64,000 bases of DNA from Alphaproteobacteria bacterium (GTDB lineage: Bacteria > Myxococcota_A > UBA796 > GCA-2862545), in the NCBI GenBank assembly GCA_020632915.1, contig JACKEP010000016.1, positions 1 through 64,000 of the forward strand, in the 5' to 3' direction. Position 1 is the first letter of the stretch, and the number at the start of each line of letters is the position of its first letter. The notes beneath the pieces were generated by a model that worked only from the letters and a program-made list of their open reading frames with translations, made no database searches and was not told the origin of the DNA. Both the position numbers and the translations under genes were made by a program. This document shows positions 7,858-16,074 of this stretch, one piece after another.

Positions 7858-8520
7858 TCACTGCAACCGGCAACGCTCGTCCCGCGCTTCCAGCAGCCTC
7901 CGGGCCTCCGACGCGTGCAGCCTGTCTGCACGTCGACCGAGCTCCGCGACGACGTCGAAGAGTAGGCTGGAGTGCGAAGCCAGGTCGAGGCGGGCGCGCT
8001 GCCAGATCTCTTGCGCTTCCACCTGAGCTTCGGCGACGCGGTCTCGGAAGTCGTCTGCATCAGTGTAGGTGTTCACGGCGCGCTCGACCTCCTGGACGCG
8101 ACGGATGGCGGTCCGCATCCCGACCAACGTGACGTCGCAATAGGCGAGCAGCTCGACATCTGTGCCGGTGAGGAGTTCCTCGCGGCGTCGTTGCTCCTCT
8201 TGCTGGCGGGCTTCGGCCTGCTGTACGCGTTCGGCTTCACGGACCGCAGCGATCTGCTCTGTGGTCCCTACGATGTCGCTGTGCGACCGGTGCACGACGG
8301 TCAGGTCTTGGCGCTGGCAGACGTCCGCGAGATCGAGGAGGCCGCTCGCGTGTCGTGCTGTAGAGACGGACCCGTTCCTCTGCGCAGCGGCGGCGACGGA
8401 TCGCGCGTAGTCCTTCGCACCTTGTGCACTGCGTCGCTGGCTGCACCATGCTTCGATGGGTCCGCGGGTTAGGTGAGCAACCCAGTCCGTGCCCATCTTG
8501 GTGACGCACTTGGCCACCAT
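7858..8520 (-). CDS. Hypothetical coiled-coil protein
   Basis: I do not recognise this 220-residue protein. The middle is a long charged helix rich in Gln, Glu and Arg (around EAERVQQAEARQQEEQRRRE), and a second helical stretch fills the C-terminus; no signal peptide or membrane segment is seen. The N-terminal part contains MGTDWVAHLTRGPIEAWC. The frame stays open to 9588, but upstream of about 8600 it crosses an inverted-repeat array and runs antisense-like through a broken transposition gene. ATG 8520 is chosen; GTG near 8590 would add 23 plausible residues (VVYRWIRLGFQRATSL) but would start inside the repeat array. It sits between the copper locus and a transposon remnant, so it may be cargo. 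No function can be assigned. Confidence 0.5.
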   Translation of the reverse strand: MVAKCVTKMGTDWVAHLTRGPIEAWCSQRRSAQGAKDYARSVAAAAQRNGSVSTARHASGLLDLADVCQRQDLTVVHRSHSDIVGTTEQIAAVREAERVQQAEARQQEEQRRREELLTGTDVELLAYCDVTLVGMRTAIRRVQEVERAVNTYTDADDFRDRVAEAQVEAQEIWQRARLDLASHSSLLFDVVAELGRRADRLHASEARRLLEARDERCRLQ

Positions 8521-8586
8521 GGCACCACTGTCCCGTCCCAAGCTCGTCGCCCGCTGGAATCCCAGCCTGATCCACCGGTAGACCAC

Positions 8587-8706
8587 GTGGGACACGTCCC
8601 GCGACGGTGTCCCAGGCGTCAGCGTGGGACACCGTGCCGACCCGTGTCCCGGCGGGAGCCACGAGCCCGCCCCCACGGCCGGGACACGCATGCCGGAGCG
8701 TGTCCC
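8587..8706. repeat. Array of three GGGACAC/GTGTCCC inverted repeats
   Basis: Six copies of one heptamer alternate in orientation. They form three inverted-repeat units with arms GGGACAC and GTGTCCC: 8589-8613 (11-base spacer), 8626-8650 (11-base spacer) and 8681-8706 (12-base spacer). Two of the left arms are extended to GTGGGACAC. The array begins 12 bases past the stop of the broken TniB/ExeA-like gene and lies 67 bp upstream of the start of the hypothetical gene at 8520. It could be a transposon end with repeated transposase sites, or an operator array for the downstream gene. Confidence 0.8.
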
Positions 8707-8717
8707 GTCCTGCTCTG

Positions 8718-9588
8718 TCACCCGCGAGGCACGGCGTACAGCGGGTGGGCCTGCAGGACGCGCTTCATCAGGTTCTGGTCGACGCCATCGAGACCGTGCA
8801 CGACGGCGTCCATCATGGCCTGCAACGCGAGCTGGTTGAGCTGCCTGGGGACGCCCTGGGACGCGCTGAACAGTGCCGAGACGGCACCGTCGGTGAACAG
8901 CTTGTCGGGTCCGCCGGCGCCGTGGACGTGGAACTGCACGTAGTGGCGGGCGTCTTCCATGCCGAAGGCGCGCAGCTGGTGGGCGTAGGTGAACCGGGTG
9001 CGCAGCGGCGCCAGCGTCGGGTCCCGCAGCGTTTCCAACAGCTGCTCGGTGCCGGCCACCAGGATGCTGACGTGCTCCTCGCCGTCCAGCTCCGACGCCG
9101 TCAGCCGACGCACCAGGTCCAGCGTCGCCGGACGCATCCCCTCCGCGTCGTCCAGGATCAGCACCGGGTGCGTCCCGTGGTCGGCTTCGTGGTGTGCCAG
9201 GGCCTCGCGGATGTCCTCGAACTGATCCGCCATGTGCAGCCGTGGCCGGAGACCCAGGTGGCGGCCCAGCGCCCGCAGGAACCCCGCGGGCGTCGTGGGG
9301 ATCTGGCCGAACCGGTGCACGGTGTGTTGGCGGTGACCTCGATCCGCGCGTCGTTGTCGACGTCCGCGTACTCCCCCGTTGACCGCGGCGACTTTCGCGG
9401 CGACCCGCCAGCGTGGCTGAGTTGCAGTGAGCGTCGGCCGAGAGCGGGCGCCGGCATGCGAAGATCTGGCTACTGTAGGAGCGCGACCGCCCGAGATGAT
9501 CGGCCAACCGCAGGTGTGGGAGGTGGGCGCGGTCCAGGGCATCCTGGATGGTGCCGGCGAGAGGGTGGGGCAAGCGGCGCGGGGTCAT
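8718..9588 (-). pseudogene. Broken TniB/ExeA-like transposition ATPase
   Basis: The C-terminal two thirds (about 8718-9330) read as a transposon AAA+ ATPase of the TniB/ExeA/MuB type: RALGRHLGLRP, then Walker B HPVLILDDAEGM, ILVAGTEQLLETLRD, the sensor region LRTRFTYAHQL, and SASQGVPRQLNQLALQAMM near the end. Such proteins select target DNA for an rve-type transposase. The expected Walker A GxxGxGKT is absent. Upstream, in a different frame (about 9400-9588), a short stretch reads like an N-terminal HTH (LGRSRSYSSQIFACRRPLSAD), which MuB-like proteins often carry. I infer a frameshift plus a deletion that removed the P-loop. No transposase or TniQ gene is adjacent, so this is a remnant. The exact upstream limit is uncertain. 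Confidence 0.6.
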
Positions 9589-9838
9589 ATGCCAGCGGAT
9601 ACGACGGCGATCGGAATGCAGATTGACGCGGATGGGACAGCCGAAGAGACTTCGTCGAACACGCTCGCGACCGACAAGCCGAATCTACGCATGTGAGTTG
9701 TACAAGGACTGCGTCCGGGCACTATCGTGGGCCGCTCGCGATGGATGATGTTCGCATGGAGGTACAGGGGGATCTCCCGAGGAGTCACGGAGTACGTGTG
9801 GGTCACGCCGCCGCGCGCGTACGGGTGCAGACCGGCGA

Positions 9839-11152
9839 TCATGGGAAGCGACCCGCCACCTCCTCGGCCACGCCCTGGTCGTGCCGGGCCACGCGCTCGA
9901 ACCGCTCGATCATGCCGGCCTTCATCTCCGGCGACTGGCGGTCGAAGATCTCCCAGATCCGGGCCTCCTCTGACGCAGGCGCCCGGTAGCCGAGCTCGGC
10001 GGAATACCGGCGCATTCGCTCGATCGAGACAAGGCTGTGCTCCCAGTTCAGCAGCTCCGGCAGCAGCAGGACCTCGCGACGCGCGACCGAAGCAAGCGCG
10101 AGCGGATGGACGAAGCCCCGCCACAAGTCCCCGGGACGGTGCTCGACCCCGATCGCGGAGAGGCCGAGGTCGAAGCGCAACAGTCGAGCCTCAAGCTCGC
10201 TGGGCTCCGTGTGGCGTGGCACGTCGACGACCCGACCCGCGACCTCGAACGCGTCGCTGTAGGGGCGCTCGGGGAGCGGCTTGGCACCCCGCGTGGCCAG
10301 GTGCGCCAGCAGGGCCTCTCGGTCCGCTGCGGTGGCAGCCCACACGTCGAGGTCGCGCGGCGGGCGACCGGTGAGCAGGGTCTTGTACATGCCACCCGCC
10401 AGGAAGAAGCGTGCGGGGCAGTCGAGCCCGAGCGTGGCGGCCACCTCGCGGCGCGCGAGTCCGATGACATCCTGTTCGGTGAGGCCCACGAGAGGCGATG
10501 AACGCACGCCGTGCCAGGTGCGGTACGCCGCGTGGAGACCCTCGGCGTCGCGCCAGAAGAACGCGGCTTCCAGGTACCAGGGCCAGTCGTGCTTGGTGAG
10601 TGGCACGCCGAGGAGGCGGCCTGCCGTCGCGGTGACGAGGGAGTCGTGCGTGCAGAACGCATGGACGCCCGGCTGGCCGTCGGTACGGGACAGCATGTGA
10701 TGGACGAGGCAGCGCGCGGCGGCGTCGGCGTCCGCGAGCCCTGGCAGGGGCTCGGCCTCGCACACCAGGTGTCGCATCACCTCCTCGTGCCCGAGCGCCT
10801 TCCAGGTGTCACCGGCTGCGGGGCTCACGACGAAGACCCCCGGGTCGCCCAACAGGCGGTCGGGGATCGGCGTGAGCGCTGCATCGGCGCCTTCCGCGAG
10901 TCGGTCGGCGGTCTGCATCGTGCGCAGGAGGGGGCTGGCGTGCACGGCGCGCAGGCGGCCTCGGAGGTGCTCCCCGAGCAGACGGGCGAGGTGGTGGCCC
11001 ACCTCCGTGATCGGGAGCTCGTACCCGGCCTCACCGGGTGGCAGGTGTCCACGGACGGAGTGTCGGATCAGCATCGCCACGGGGCGATCGGTCGGCACCC
11101 GATCGAGCCACGCCAGCGTAGACGGCGGGATGACCCAGACGATGTCGTTCAC
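9839..11152 (-). CDS. Histidine phosphatase fused to a nucleotidyltransferase
   Basis: A 437-residue two-domain protein. Residues 1-235 are a histidine-phosphatase (phosphoglycerate mutase/acid phosphatase) fold: catalytic His31 in LIRHSVRG, the second Arg in SPLLRTMQTADRLAEG, and a late His-Asp in HAFCTHDSLV. Residues 245-437 look like a poly(A)-polymerase-type nucleotidyltransferase head: GG at 253-254 in LAGGMYKTLLTGRPPRDLDVW, with a DLDV metal pair and a later VVDV. The C-terminal region is helical and unassigned. I do not know this fusion as a described enzyme. It is the last gene of a five-gene operon, and its GTG start overlaps the preceding stop (GTGA). Substrate unknown; a phosphorylated or nucleotide-activated sugar or small molecule is only a guess from the operon content. 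Confidence 0.8.
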   Translation of the reverse strand: MNDIVWVIPPSTLAWLDRVPTDRPVAMLIRHSVRGHLPPGEAGYELPITEVGHHLARLLGEHLRGRLRAVHASPLLRTMQTADRLAEGADAALTPIPDRLLGDPGVFVVSPAAGDTWKALGHEEVMRHLVCEAEPLPGLADADAAARCLVHHMLSRTDGQPGVHAFCTHDSLVTATAGRLLGVPLTKHDWPWYLEAAFFWRDAEGLHAAYRTWHGVRSSPLVGLTEQDVIGLARREVAATLGLDCPARFFLAGGMYKTLLTGRPPRDLDVWAATAADREALLAHLATRGAKPLPERPYSDAFEVAGRVVDVPRHTEPSELEARLLRFDLGLSAIGVEHRPGDLWRGFVHPLALASVARREVLLLPELLNWEHSLVSIERMRRYSAELGYRAPASEEARIWEIFDRQSPEMKAGMIERFERVARHDQGVAEEVAGRFP

Positions 11153-12807
11153 CGGGCCACCCCCTCGATGACGGAGGGCAGGGCCGCGAGTGTGTGGACT
11201 GCGGTGACGTCGAACCCGGCCGTTTCGAACAGGGAGCGGTACGCCGACTCGGTGCGCTCCCGTCCACCGGTCGCCATGAGCAGGTGGAGGTCGCACAGTC
11301 CGCCGAACGCGCCGTCGTCGGACAGCAGCATCTCCACCACGAAGAGACGTCCGCCGCGGGGCAGCGCGGCCCGCACGTTGGACAGGATCCGCACCGCGTC
11401 CGGATCGTCCCAGTCGTGCAGCACGCGCGCGAGGATCGCTGCGTCGCCGCGATTCGGAAGCGAGGAGAACAGGTCGGTAGCGCAGGCGTGAACCCTGTCG
11501 ATCGACGCGAGCTGCGCGACCACCTCGGGCCGGTCGAGGACGTGGACCGTCAGGTCCGGGTGCCGCGCGACGAGCAGGGCGGCGAGCACGCCGAGCCCGC
11601 CTCCGACGTCGAGCACCGTCTCGTCTCCGCGAAGCCGGAGGGCCTCGGGGACCGAGCGGTAGTCGTGGCGCGCGTAGCTGCGGAGCATCCGGTGATGGGG
11701 CACCACCCGGCTCGCGTCTGCTGCTACGTCGCCGAAGACGTCGGGGGGGCGCCAGCCGGAGTCCTTCAGCGCAGTTGGCAGGTCCGCCCACAAGGCCCGG
11801 AGCGGGCCCGCGTACTCCAGGGCGGCGTCCGCGAGCGTCCACGGGTGGTCGGAACGGAGGAAGCCTCCCTTGTCGGTCTGCGCCCAGCGGCGCCCGTCCC
11901 GACGCACGAGGCCGAGCTCCCGGAGTCCGCGGAGCAGCGTCAGCAGGCGATCCGGGACCAGCCCGAGCTCGGCGCCCAACGCTTCGGCCGACCCGGGGAG
12001 GCGGTCGACCACACCGAGCGAGACGGCGTTGGCCACCGCGTCGGTGCGCCAGAACCCGACGAGGTCGCCGGACAGCTCCGCGAAGGCACTCCGGCGCGCC
12101 GGTCGGAGCTCCACGAGGGTTCGGCCGGCTTCGTCGATGACCTCCAGGCCGCCGTCGGGGCGTTCCACGCGTGCCTGCCCGTTGTAGAAGGGCTCGACAG
12201 CGGCGAAGCGGGCCTCGTAGATGGGTCGCCCCTGCCTGTCGACGTGCGTCCATCCGGCCGCGTCGCGGGCGCGGGCGTAGCCCTTGTGGAACACGTCCAG
12301 GTCGACGAACCAGCGGGCGTGCAGCGGTCCGCCGTCGACGTCGACATGGGTGTGCAGTCCGTCGTCTCGCTGGACGACCGCGATGCCGTCTCGGTAGTCC
12401 CCGACGTAGCGCCAGCGCTGGGGGTAGGCGTCCGTCCCGTCGGCGCGCAGGTGGTGGTAGCGACCGTCGTCCGCTCGGACCGCGCAACGACGCGCCTGGT
12501 AGTTGCCGCACCACGCGAAGCGGCGCGGAGACGCGGGCGTGCCGTCGGGCCGGATGTGGTGCCAGCCGGTGCCGGTGTCGACGGCGGCGAGGCCCTCGTA
12601 GAAGCCGAACGTCCGCTGGTGGCGCTGGTCGTACGCGGGGCTGCCGTCGGGGTGGATGTGGGTGGCACCATGGTCATCGACTGCCGGGGCCAACCCGGGC
12701 GCGTGGAACGCGAGCACCTCGGCGAACCGGGGCGCGTACGCCGGGGTGCCGTCCGGCTGGACATGGTGCGTCCGGTCCGCGGAGACGTGGAGGTGGCGCC
12801 AGGTCAT
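11149..12807 (-). CDS. WG-like repeat protein fused to an O-methyltransferase
   Basis: A 552-residue fusion. The first ~225 residues hold about six irregular repeats of the WG/KWG type, each with a DG.P.Y or DG.PA turn and an aromatic strand such as FGFYEGLAAVDTG, FHKGYARARDAAG and FYNGQARVERPDGG. The C-terminal half is a SAM-dependent O-methyltransferase of the plant-type family: a winged-helix dimerisation region (about 245-335; RLPGSAEALGAELGL, LLRGLRELGLVRRDG) and a Rossmann domain with DVGGGLGVLAALL at 400-412. The late HDWDDPDAVRILSNVRAALPRGGRLFVVE segment carries the His-Asp seen in catalytic methyltransferases of this group. ATG 12807 has GGGAGG ahead and overlaps the radical SAM stop by 4 bp. 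The repeats may bind the substrate or carrier; the acceptor is unknown. Confidence 0.85.
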   Translation of the reverse strand: MTWRHLHVSADRTHHVQPDGTPAYAPRFAEVLAFHAPGLAPAVDDHGATHIHPDGSPAYDQRHQRTFGFYEGLAAVDTGTGWHHIRPDGTPASPRRFAWCGNYQARRCAVRADDGRYHHLRADGTDAYPQRWRYVGDYRDGIAVVQRDDGLHTHVDVDGGPLHARWFVDLDVFHKGYARARDAAGWTHVDRQGRPIYEARFAAVEPFYNGQARVERPDGGLEVIDEAGRTLVELRPARRSAFAELSGDLVGFWRTDAVANAVSLGVVDRLPGSAEALGAELGLVPDRLLTLLRGLRELGLVRRDGRRWAQTDKGGFLRSDHPWTLADAALEYAGPLRALWADLPTALKDSGWRPPDVFGDVAADASRVVPHHRMLRSYARHDYRSVPEALRLRGDETVLDVGGGLGVLAALLVARHPDLTVHVLDRPEVVAQLASIDRVHACATDLFSSLPNRGDAAILARVLHDWDDPDAVRILSNVRAALPRGGRLFVVEMLLSDDGAFGGLCDLHLLMATGGRERTESAYRSLFETAGFDVTAVHTLAALPSVIEGVAR

Positions 12808-13850
12808 GACCCACCTCCCGGCTTGCGCATGTTGCATCCGACACAGAGCGGACGGGTACGCCAGGTTCGCAACAGTGCGCCGTAGGCCTCACCGGTCCAG
12901 ATGTCGGTGAACGGCTGGTGGTGGAGGTTGCCGAATGCGCCGAGGGTGCGCCGCTGGGCGTCGGGGGCGCAGCACGGGTTGAACCGGCCCTCGGCGCTCA
13001 CCCACGCCTCCTGACCGAGGAAGGGGCAGTCGCCGGTGGGGGCGAGGTCGCGCACCGCCTCGTCGTCGAGCTCGAAGATGTTGTCGAGCAGCACCTGGCG
13101 GCCGCTTGGGAGGAGATGGCTGGCAGCCACCCGCTGGGCCTGACGCACCGCGGCGTTCCAGCGGGCGATGGCCGCCGGGCTTCGCCGCATCGACTCGTCG
13201 CGGATCTCGTCGAAGTGCGCCCACAGGTGGTGTCCCTTCACCCGGTCGACGCCGAGCTCGGCTGCGAGCCGCACGACGTCGGCGAGCTCGTGAACGTTCG
13301 ACTCGAGGAAGGTGAGCTGCAGCGTGACGCGACAACGGTTGCCGCCGGTTGCGGCGTGGGCGTCACGGACCTCGAGGAAGGTGCGGAGGTTGCTGAGCAC
13401 CTTGTCCCACCGAGAGCCGACCATGATTCGCTCCTGGGTGGCCCGCGTGGCCCCGTTCCAGGAGATCTTGGTGTCGGACGTGACGGGGACGATGCGCTCG
13501 GCCCAGTCGCGCGCTCCACGACGGGGGAAGGTCCCGTTCGTCGTGAGGTTGAGCTTCACGTCGAACTCGGCGCAGAGGTCGAGGATGACGTCGAAGTCGT
13601 CGTACAGCAGCGGCTCGCCCATGGTGGACGGGATGATCTCGCGCAGGCCCTTCCCGGCGGTCTCCTGCAGCACCCGCCGGATGAGGCCGACCTCCATGCG
13701 GCGCTTGGGGCGTCCCTCGGCCCGGCGTGCCTTCTGCAGCGGGCTGAACGGGCTGTGCTCCTCGCACATGATGCAGCGCAGGTTGCAGTCGTCGGGGCTT
13801 GTGTCGAAGGTGATGCGCCACGGCATCGCGGGGGGCGGGTGGTTCATCAC
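12804..13850 (-). CDS. Radical SAM/SPASM-type enzyme
   Basis: A 348-residue radical SAM enzyme. The 4Fe-4S site is Cys22, Cys26, Cys29 (CNLRCIMC). STMGEPLLY provides the GE-type SAM contact, and LTTNGTF and the strand order fit a partial TIM barrel. A C-terminal Cys set (GDCPFLGQEAWVSAEG, then NPCC and CVGCNMRKPGG) resembles a SPASM or twitch domain that holds an auxiliary cluster. Enzymes of this architecture modify peptides, sugars or aminocyclitols, so the reaction cannot be fixed from sequence alone. It lies between a glycosyltransferase and a methyltransferase with 4-bp overlaps on both sides. No short precursor-peptide gene is visible nearby, which weakens a RiPP interpretation. Confidence 0.88.
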   Translation of the reverse strand: MMNHPPPAMPWRITFDTSPDDCNLRCIMCEEHSPFSPLQKARRAEGRPKRRMEVGLIRRVLQETAGKGLREIIPSTMGEPLLYDDFDVILDLCAEFDVKLNLTTNGTFPRRGARDWAERIVPVTSDTKISWNGATRATQERIMVGSRWDKVLSNLRTFLEVRDAHAATGGNRCRVTLQLTFLESNVHELADVVRLAAELGVDRVKGHHLWAHFDEIRDESMRRSPAAIARWNAAVRQAQRVAASHLLPSGRQVLLDNIFELDDEAVRDLAPTGDCPFLGQEAWVSAEGRFNPCCAPDAQRRTLGAFGNLHHQPFTDIWTGEAYGALLRTWRTRPLCVGCNMRKPGGGS

Positions 13851-15151
13851 GCCCTCCCAGCGAGCAGGTCGCGGTAGATCGCCTCGATGGCGTCGACGTG
13901 AGGCTCGATGGCCGGGATGTCACCGTGAGCGTCGTCGACGTAGCCGCGGGCACCGAGCCGACGGGCGAGGCCCGGGTCGTCGACCAGGCGCTGCATCTGC
14001 CGCGCGAGGTCTTCGGGGTCACGGTGTCGGAAGGTGAGGCCGTTGACCTCGTGGTGGACGTACTCGCCCATGCCTCCGAAGTCGGCCGTGATCACGGGCA
14101 CGCGCGCCTGCTGGGCCTCGTGGATGACGAGCGGGCTGTTCTCGGCCCACACCGAGGCGACGACGATGGCGTCGACGTGATCGAACACGTCGCGCACGAT
14201 GTGCTGGTTCTTGTACTCGGACAGCCACGTCACGCGCGCCGCGGCGTCGCCGGGAAGTCCAGCCGCCATCGTGCGGAGGGCCGCCGTTTCCTGTCCGCGG
14301 GGGCGGCCCCAGATGCACAGGCGCGGGGAGCCCGTGAGCCTGCCGAAGGCCGCGAGGAGGTGGTGGATGCCCTTCGCGGGGATGTGGGTGCCGATGTACC
14401 CGAACGTGAAGGGCTCCCCGTCGGCGCGCTGGCGTCCGGTCAGGCGTGCCCGGTCGAAGCCGTAGTCGAGATACCGGACCCTGTCGGCGGCCAGGCCGAA
14501 GTCCCGCACGAAGCGGTCTCGCAGGTAGCGGGCTGGCGCGACGAACACGTCGACGAGGTTCGTCATCTCGCGCACGTGCGCCATGCGGCGATGGACCCAG
14601 TCGGCCCACGTCGCGACGTCGTGATCGTGGTCGGCTGGATCGCCGGAGAAGTAGCGGGCGTAGCAGCGCTCGGCGCACTTGCGGTCGTCCTGACCGTCGC
14701 AGGCGGCCCAGAGGTCGGAGGGGTCCTCCGGGAACATCTGCATGAACTGCCCACGTGGGCACATCAGCCAGTAGTCGTGCAGGGTGAAGACGATGGGCAG
14801 ACCGGCGGCGTGAGCGCGCGCGACCAGCGAGGTCGACAGGTGGTTGAGGTGGCCGATGTGGACGACGTCGGGTCGGACATGCGCGAGCACTTCGTCGAAG
14901 CGGTCGTCGACGCCCTGGTGACGGTAGCGGTCCTTGAAGTTCGCCATGTTGACGAGGTGGAGGGTGACGCGCGGGTCGTCGGCGTCGTGGTCGGTCGTGA
15001 GCGTGTACGGCGGCGCGAACGCGTTCTCTTCGCGGGTGAACACGTGGACGTCGTGGCGGTCGGCGAGGCCGTGGCACAGCGTCTGGCTGTAGACCTCGGA
15101 CCCGGCGTTGTAGCGCATCGGGTAGCCGTGGATGACCTGCAGGATCCTCAT
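13847..15151 (-). CDS. GT4-type glycosyltransferase
   Basis: A 434-residue GT-B glycosyltransferase. The N-terminal domain starts MRILQVIHGYPMRYNAGSEV, with the usual hydrophobic strand and Gly-rich loop. FTLHDYWLMCPRGQ is a common GT4 acceptor-side motif. The donor domain has FTFGYIGTHIPAKGIHHLL and the family signature E-N-S-P-L-V-I-H-E-A (the E-x7-E motif) followed by GGMGEYV and NGLTFRHRDPEDLA. A Cys-rich insert (around WAACDGQDDRKCAERCYARYF) is typical of a subset of GT4 enzymes with this N-terminus. It would transfer a nucleotide-activated sugar. ATG 15151 has GGAGG upstream and overlaps the epimerase stop. The acceptor is unknown. Confidence 0.9.
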   Translation of the reverse strand: MRILQVIHGYPMRYNAGSEVYSQTLCHGLADRHDVHVFTREENAFAPPYTLTTDHDADDPRVTLHLVNMANFKDRYRHQGVDDRFDEVLAHVRPDVVHIGHLNHLSTSLVARAHAAGLPIVFTLHDYWLMCPRGQFMQMFPEDPSDLWAACDGQDDRKCAERCYARYFSGDPADHDHDVATWADWVHRRMAHVREMTNLVDVFVAPARYLRDRFVRDFGLAADRVRYLDYGFDRARLTGRQRADGEPFTFGYIGTHIPAKGIHHLLAAFGRLTGSPRLCIWGRPRGQETAALRTMAAGLPGDAAARVTWLSEYKNQHIVRDVFDHVDAIVVASVWAENSPLVIHEAQQARVPVITADFGGMGEYVHHEVNGLTFRHRDPEDLARQMQRLVDDPGLARRLGARGYVDDAHGDIPAIEPHVDAIEAIYRDLLAGRA

Positions 15152-16074
15152 GACGCCACCTCCGCAGGGGAGGTGAACGGGCGAAAGTCCGCGATGAGCC
15201 GACGCAGGCCGTCGCGGAGCGGGACCTCGGCCTGCCAGCCCAACAACGCCTTGGCTCGGCCGGGGTCGCCGTAGAACCGGGCCACGTCGAAGGAGCGAGG
15301 GCGCGCCTCGCGCATCGAGGATGTCGAAGCCGCGAGCTCGATGGCCAGGTCGGCCAGCTCGCCGAGGGTGGTGGGCTGGCCGGTGACGAAGTGGATGGGC
15401 GGCAACGACGCACCTGCCCGCAGGTGATCGACCACGTTCATGACGCCGCGCACGGTGTCGTCGAGGTGGTTGAAGTCGAAGGTGTGGTGCACGCCGTCGA
15501 CGCGCAGCTGACGTCCTTCGGCTGCCTGCCTCGCAAAGGCGGGCACGACGCGATCGGCGTGGTCCGCGACCCACCCGTAGACGTTGGAGAAGCGGACGAT
15601 CGCGGTCTGCAGCGGGGAGGCATCGACAAGATCCTCCGCCGCGACCTTGGAGCGCCCGTAGATGTTCACGGGGTTCCGTGGTGTGTCCTCGTCAGCCAGA
15701 AGGGTCGCGGGCTGGCCGTAGACCTCCCGGCTGCTGGCGTAGATCAGCCAGGGCGGAGGGTCCTGGCGGCACGCGGCCTCGACGATGTTCTGGGTGCCGT
15801 GGACGTTCGTGTCCCAGCAGCGGTCGGGGTCCTTCTCGCCGTCGATGACGCGGGACACGGCGGCGAGATGGATGACGCCGTCGCACCCGTCGAGGGCACG
15901 CGCGACGTCGGCGGTGACGCGAACGTCGCCGCGCTCGTCGCCGTCGGCGCGCAGGTCCAGCCCAACTGCGTGCACGCCGACGTGGCGGAGCGCACGGAGC
16001 AGCGCGGTGCCGATGAGGCCGCGCGATCCGGTGACGAGCACGCGGGTGAGGGCTCGTGCTGGGAACTCCTGCAT
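15148..16074 (-). CDS. NAD-dependent sugar epimerase/dehydratase
   Basis: An extended short-chain dehydrogenase of 308 residues acting on a nucleotide sugar. The NAD site is VLVTGSRGLIGTALL at the N-terminus, and LDLRADGD lies after the second strand. HLAAVSR follows, and the catalytic Tyr and Lys are in YGRSKVAAE with the Ser-rich YASSREVYG preceding. It is the first gene of the five-gene operon. ATG 16074 is chosen because GGAG lies 6 bases upstream; ATG 16086 is an alternative, and the frame's further extension to 16299 looks non-coding. The probable role is to make or remodel the sugar that the next gene transfers. Exact substrate (UDP- or dTDP-sugar) cannot be read from the sequence. Confidence 0.88.
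   Translation of the reverse strand: MQEFPARALTRVLVTGSRGLIGTALLRALRHVGVHAVGLDLRADGDERGDVRVTADVARALDGCDGVIHLAAVSRVIDGEKDPDRCWDTNVHGTQNIVEAACRQDPPPWLIYASSREVYGQPATLLADEDTPRNPVNIYGRSKVAAEDLVDASPLQTAIVRFSNVYGWVADHADRVVPAFARQAAEGRQLRVDGVHHTFDFNHLDDTVRGVMNVVDHLRAGASLPPIHFVTGQPTTLGELADLAIELAASTSSMREARPRSFDVARFYGDPGRAKALLGWQAEVPLRDGLRRLIADFRPFTSPAEVAS

Noticed and set aside
9589..9838. Short frames between the transposon remnant and the fusion gene as a possible radical SAM precursor peptide
   Set aside because: None has a credible ribosome site together with a leader-like sequence; they are Arg/Pro-rich shadows.
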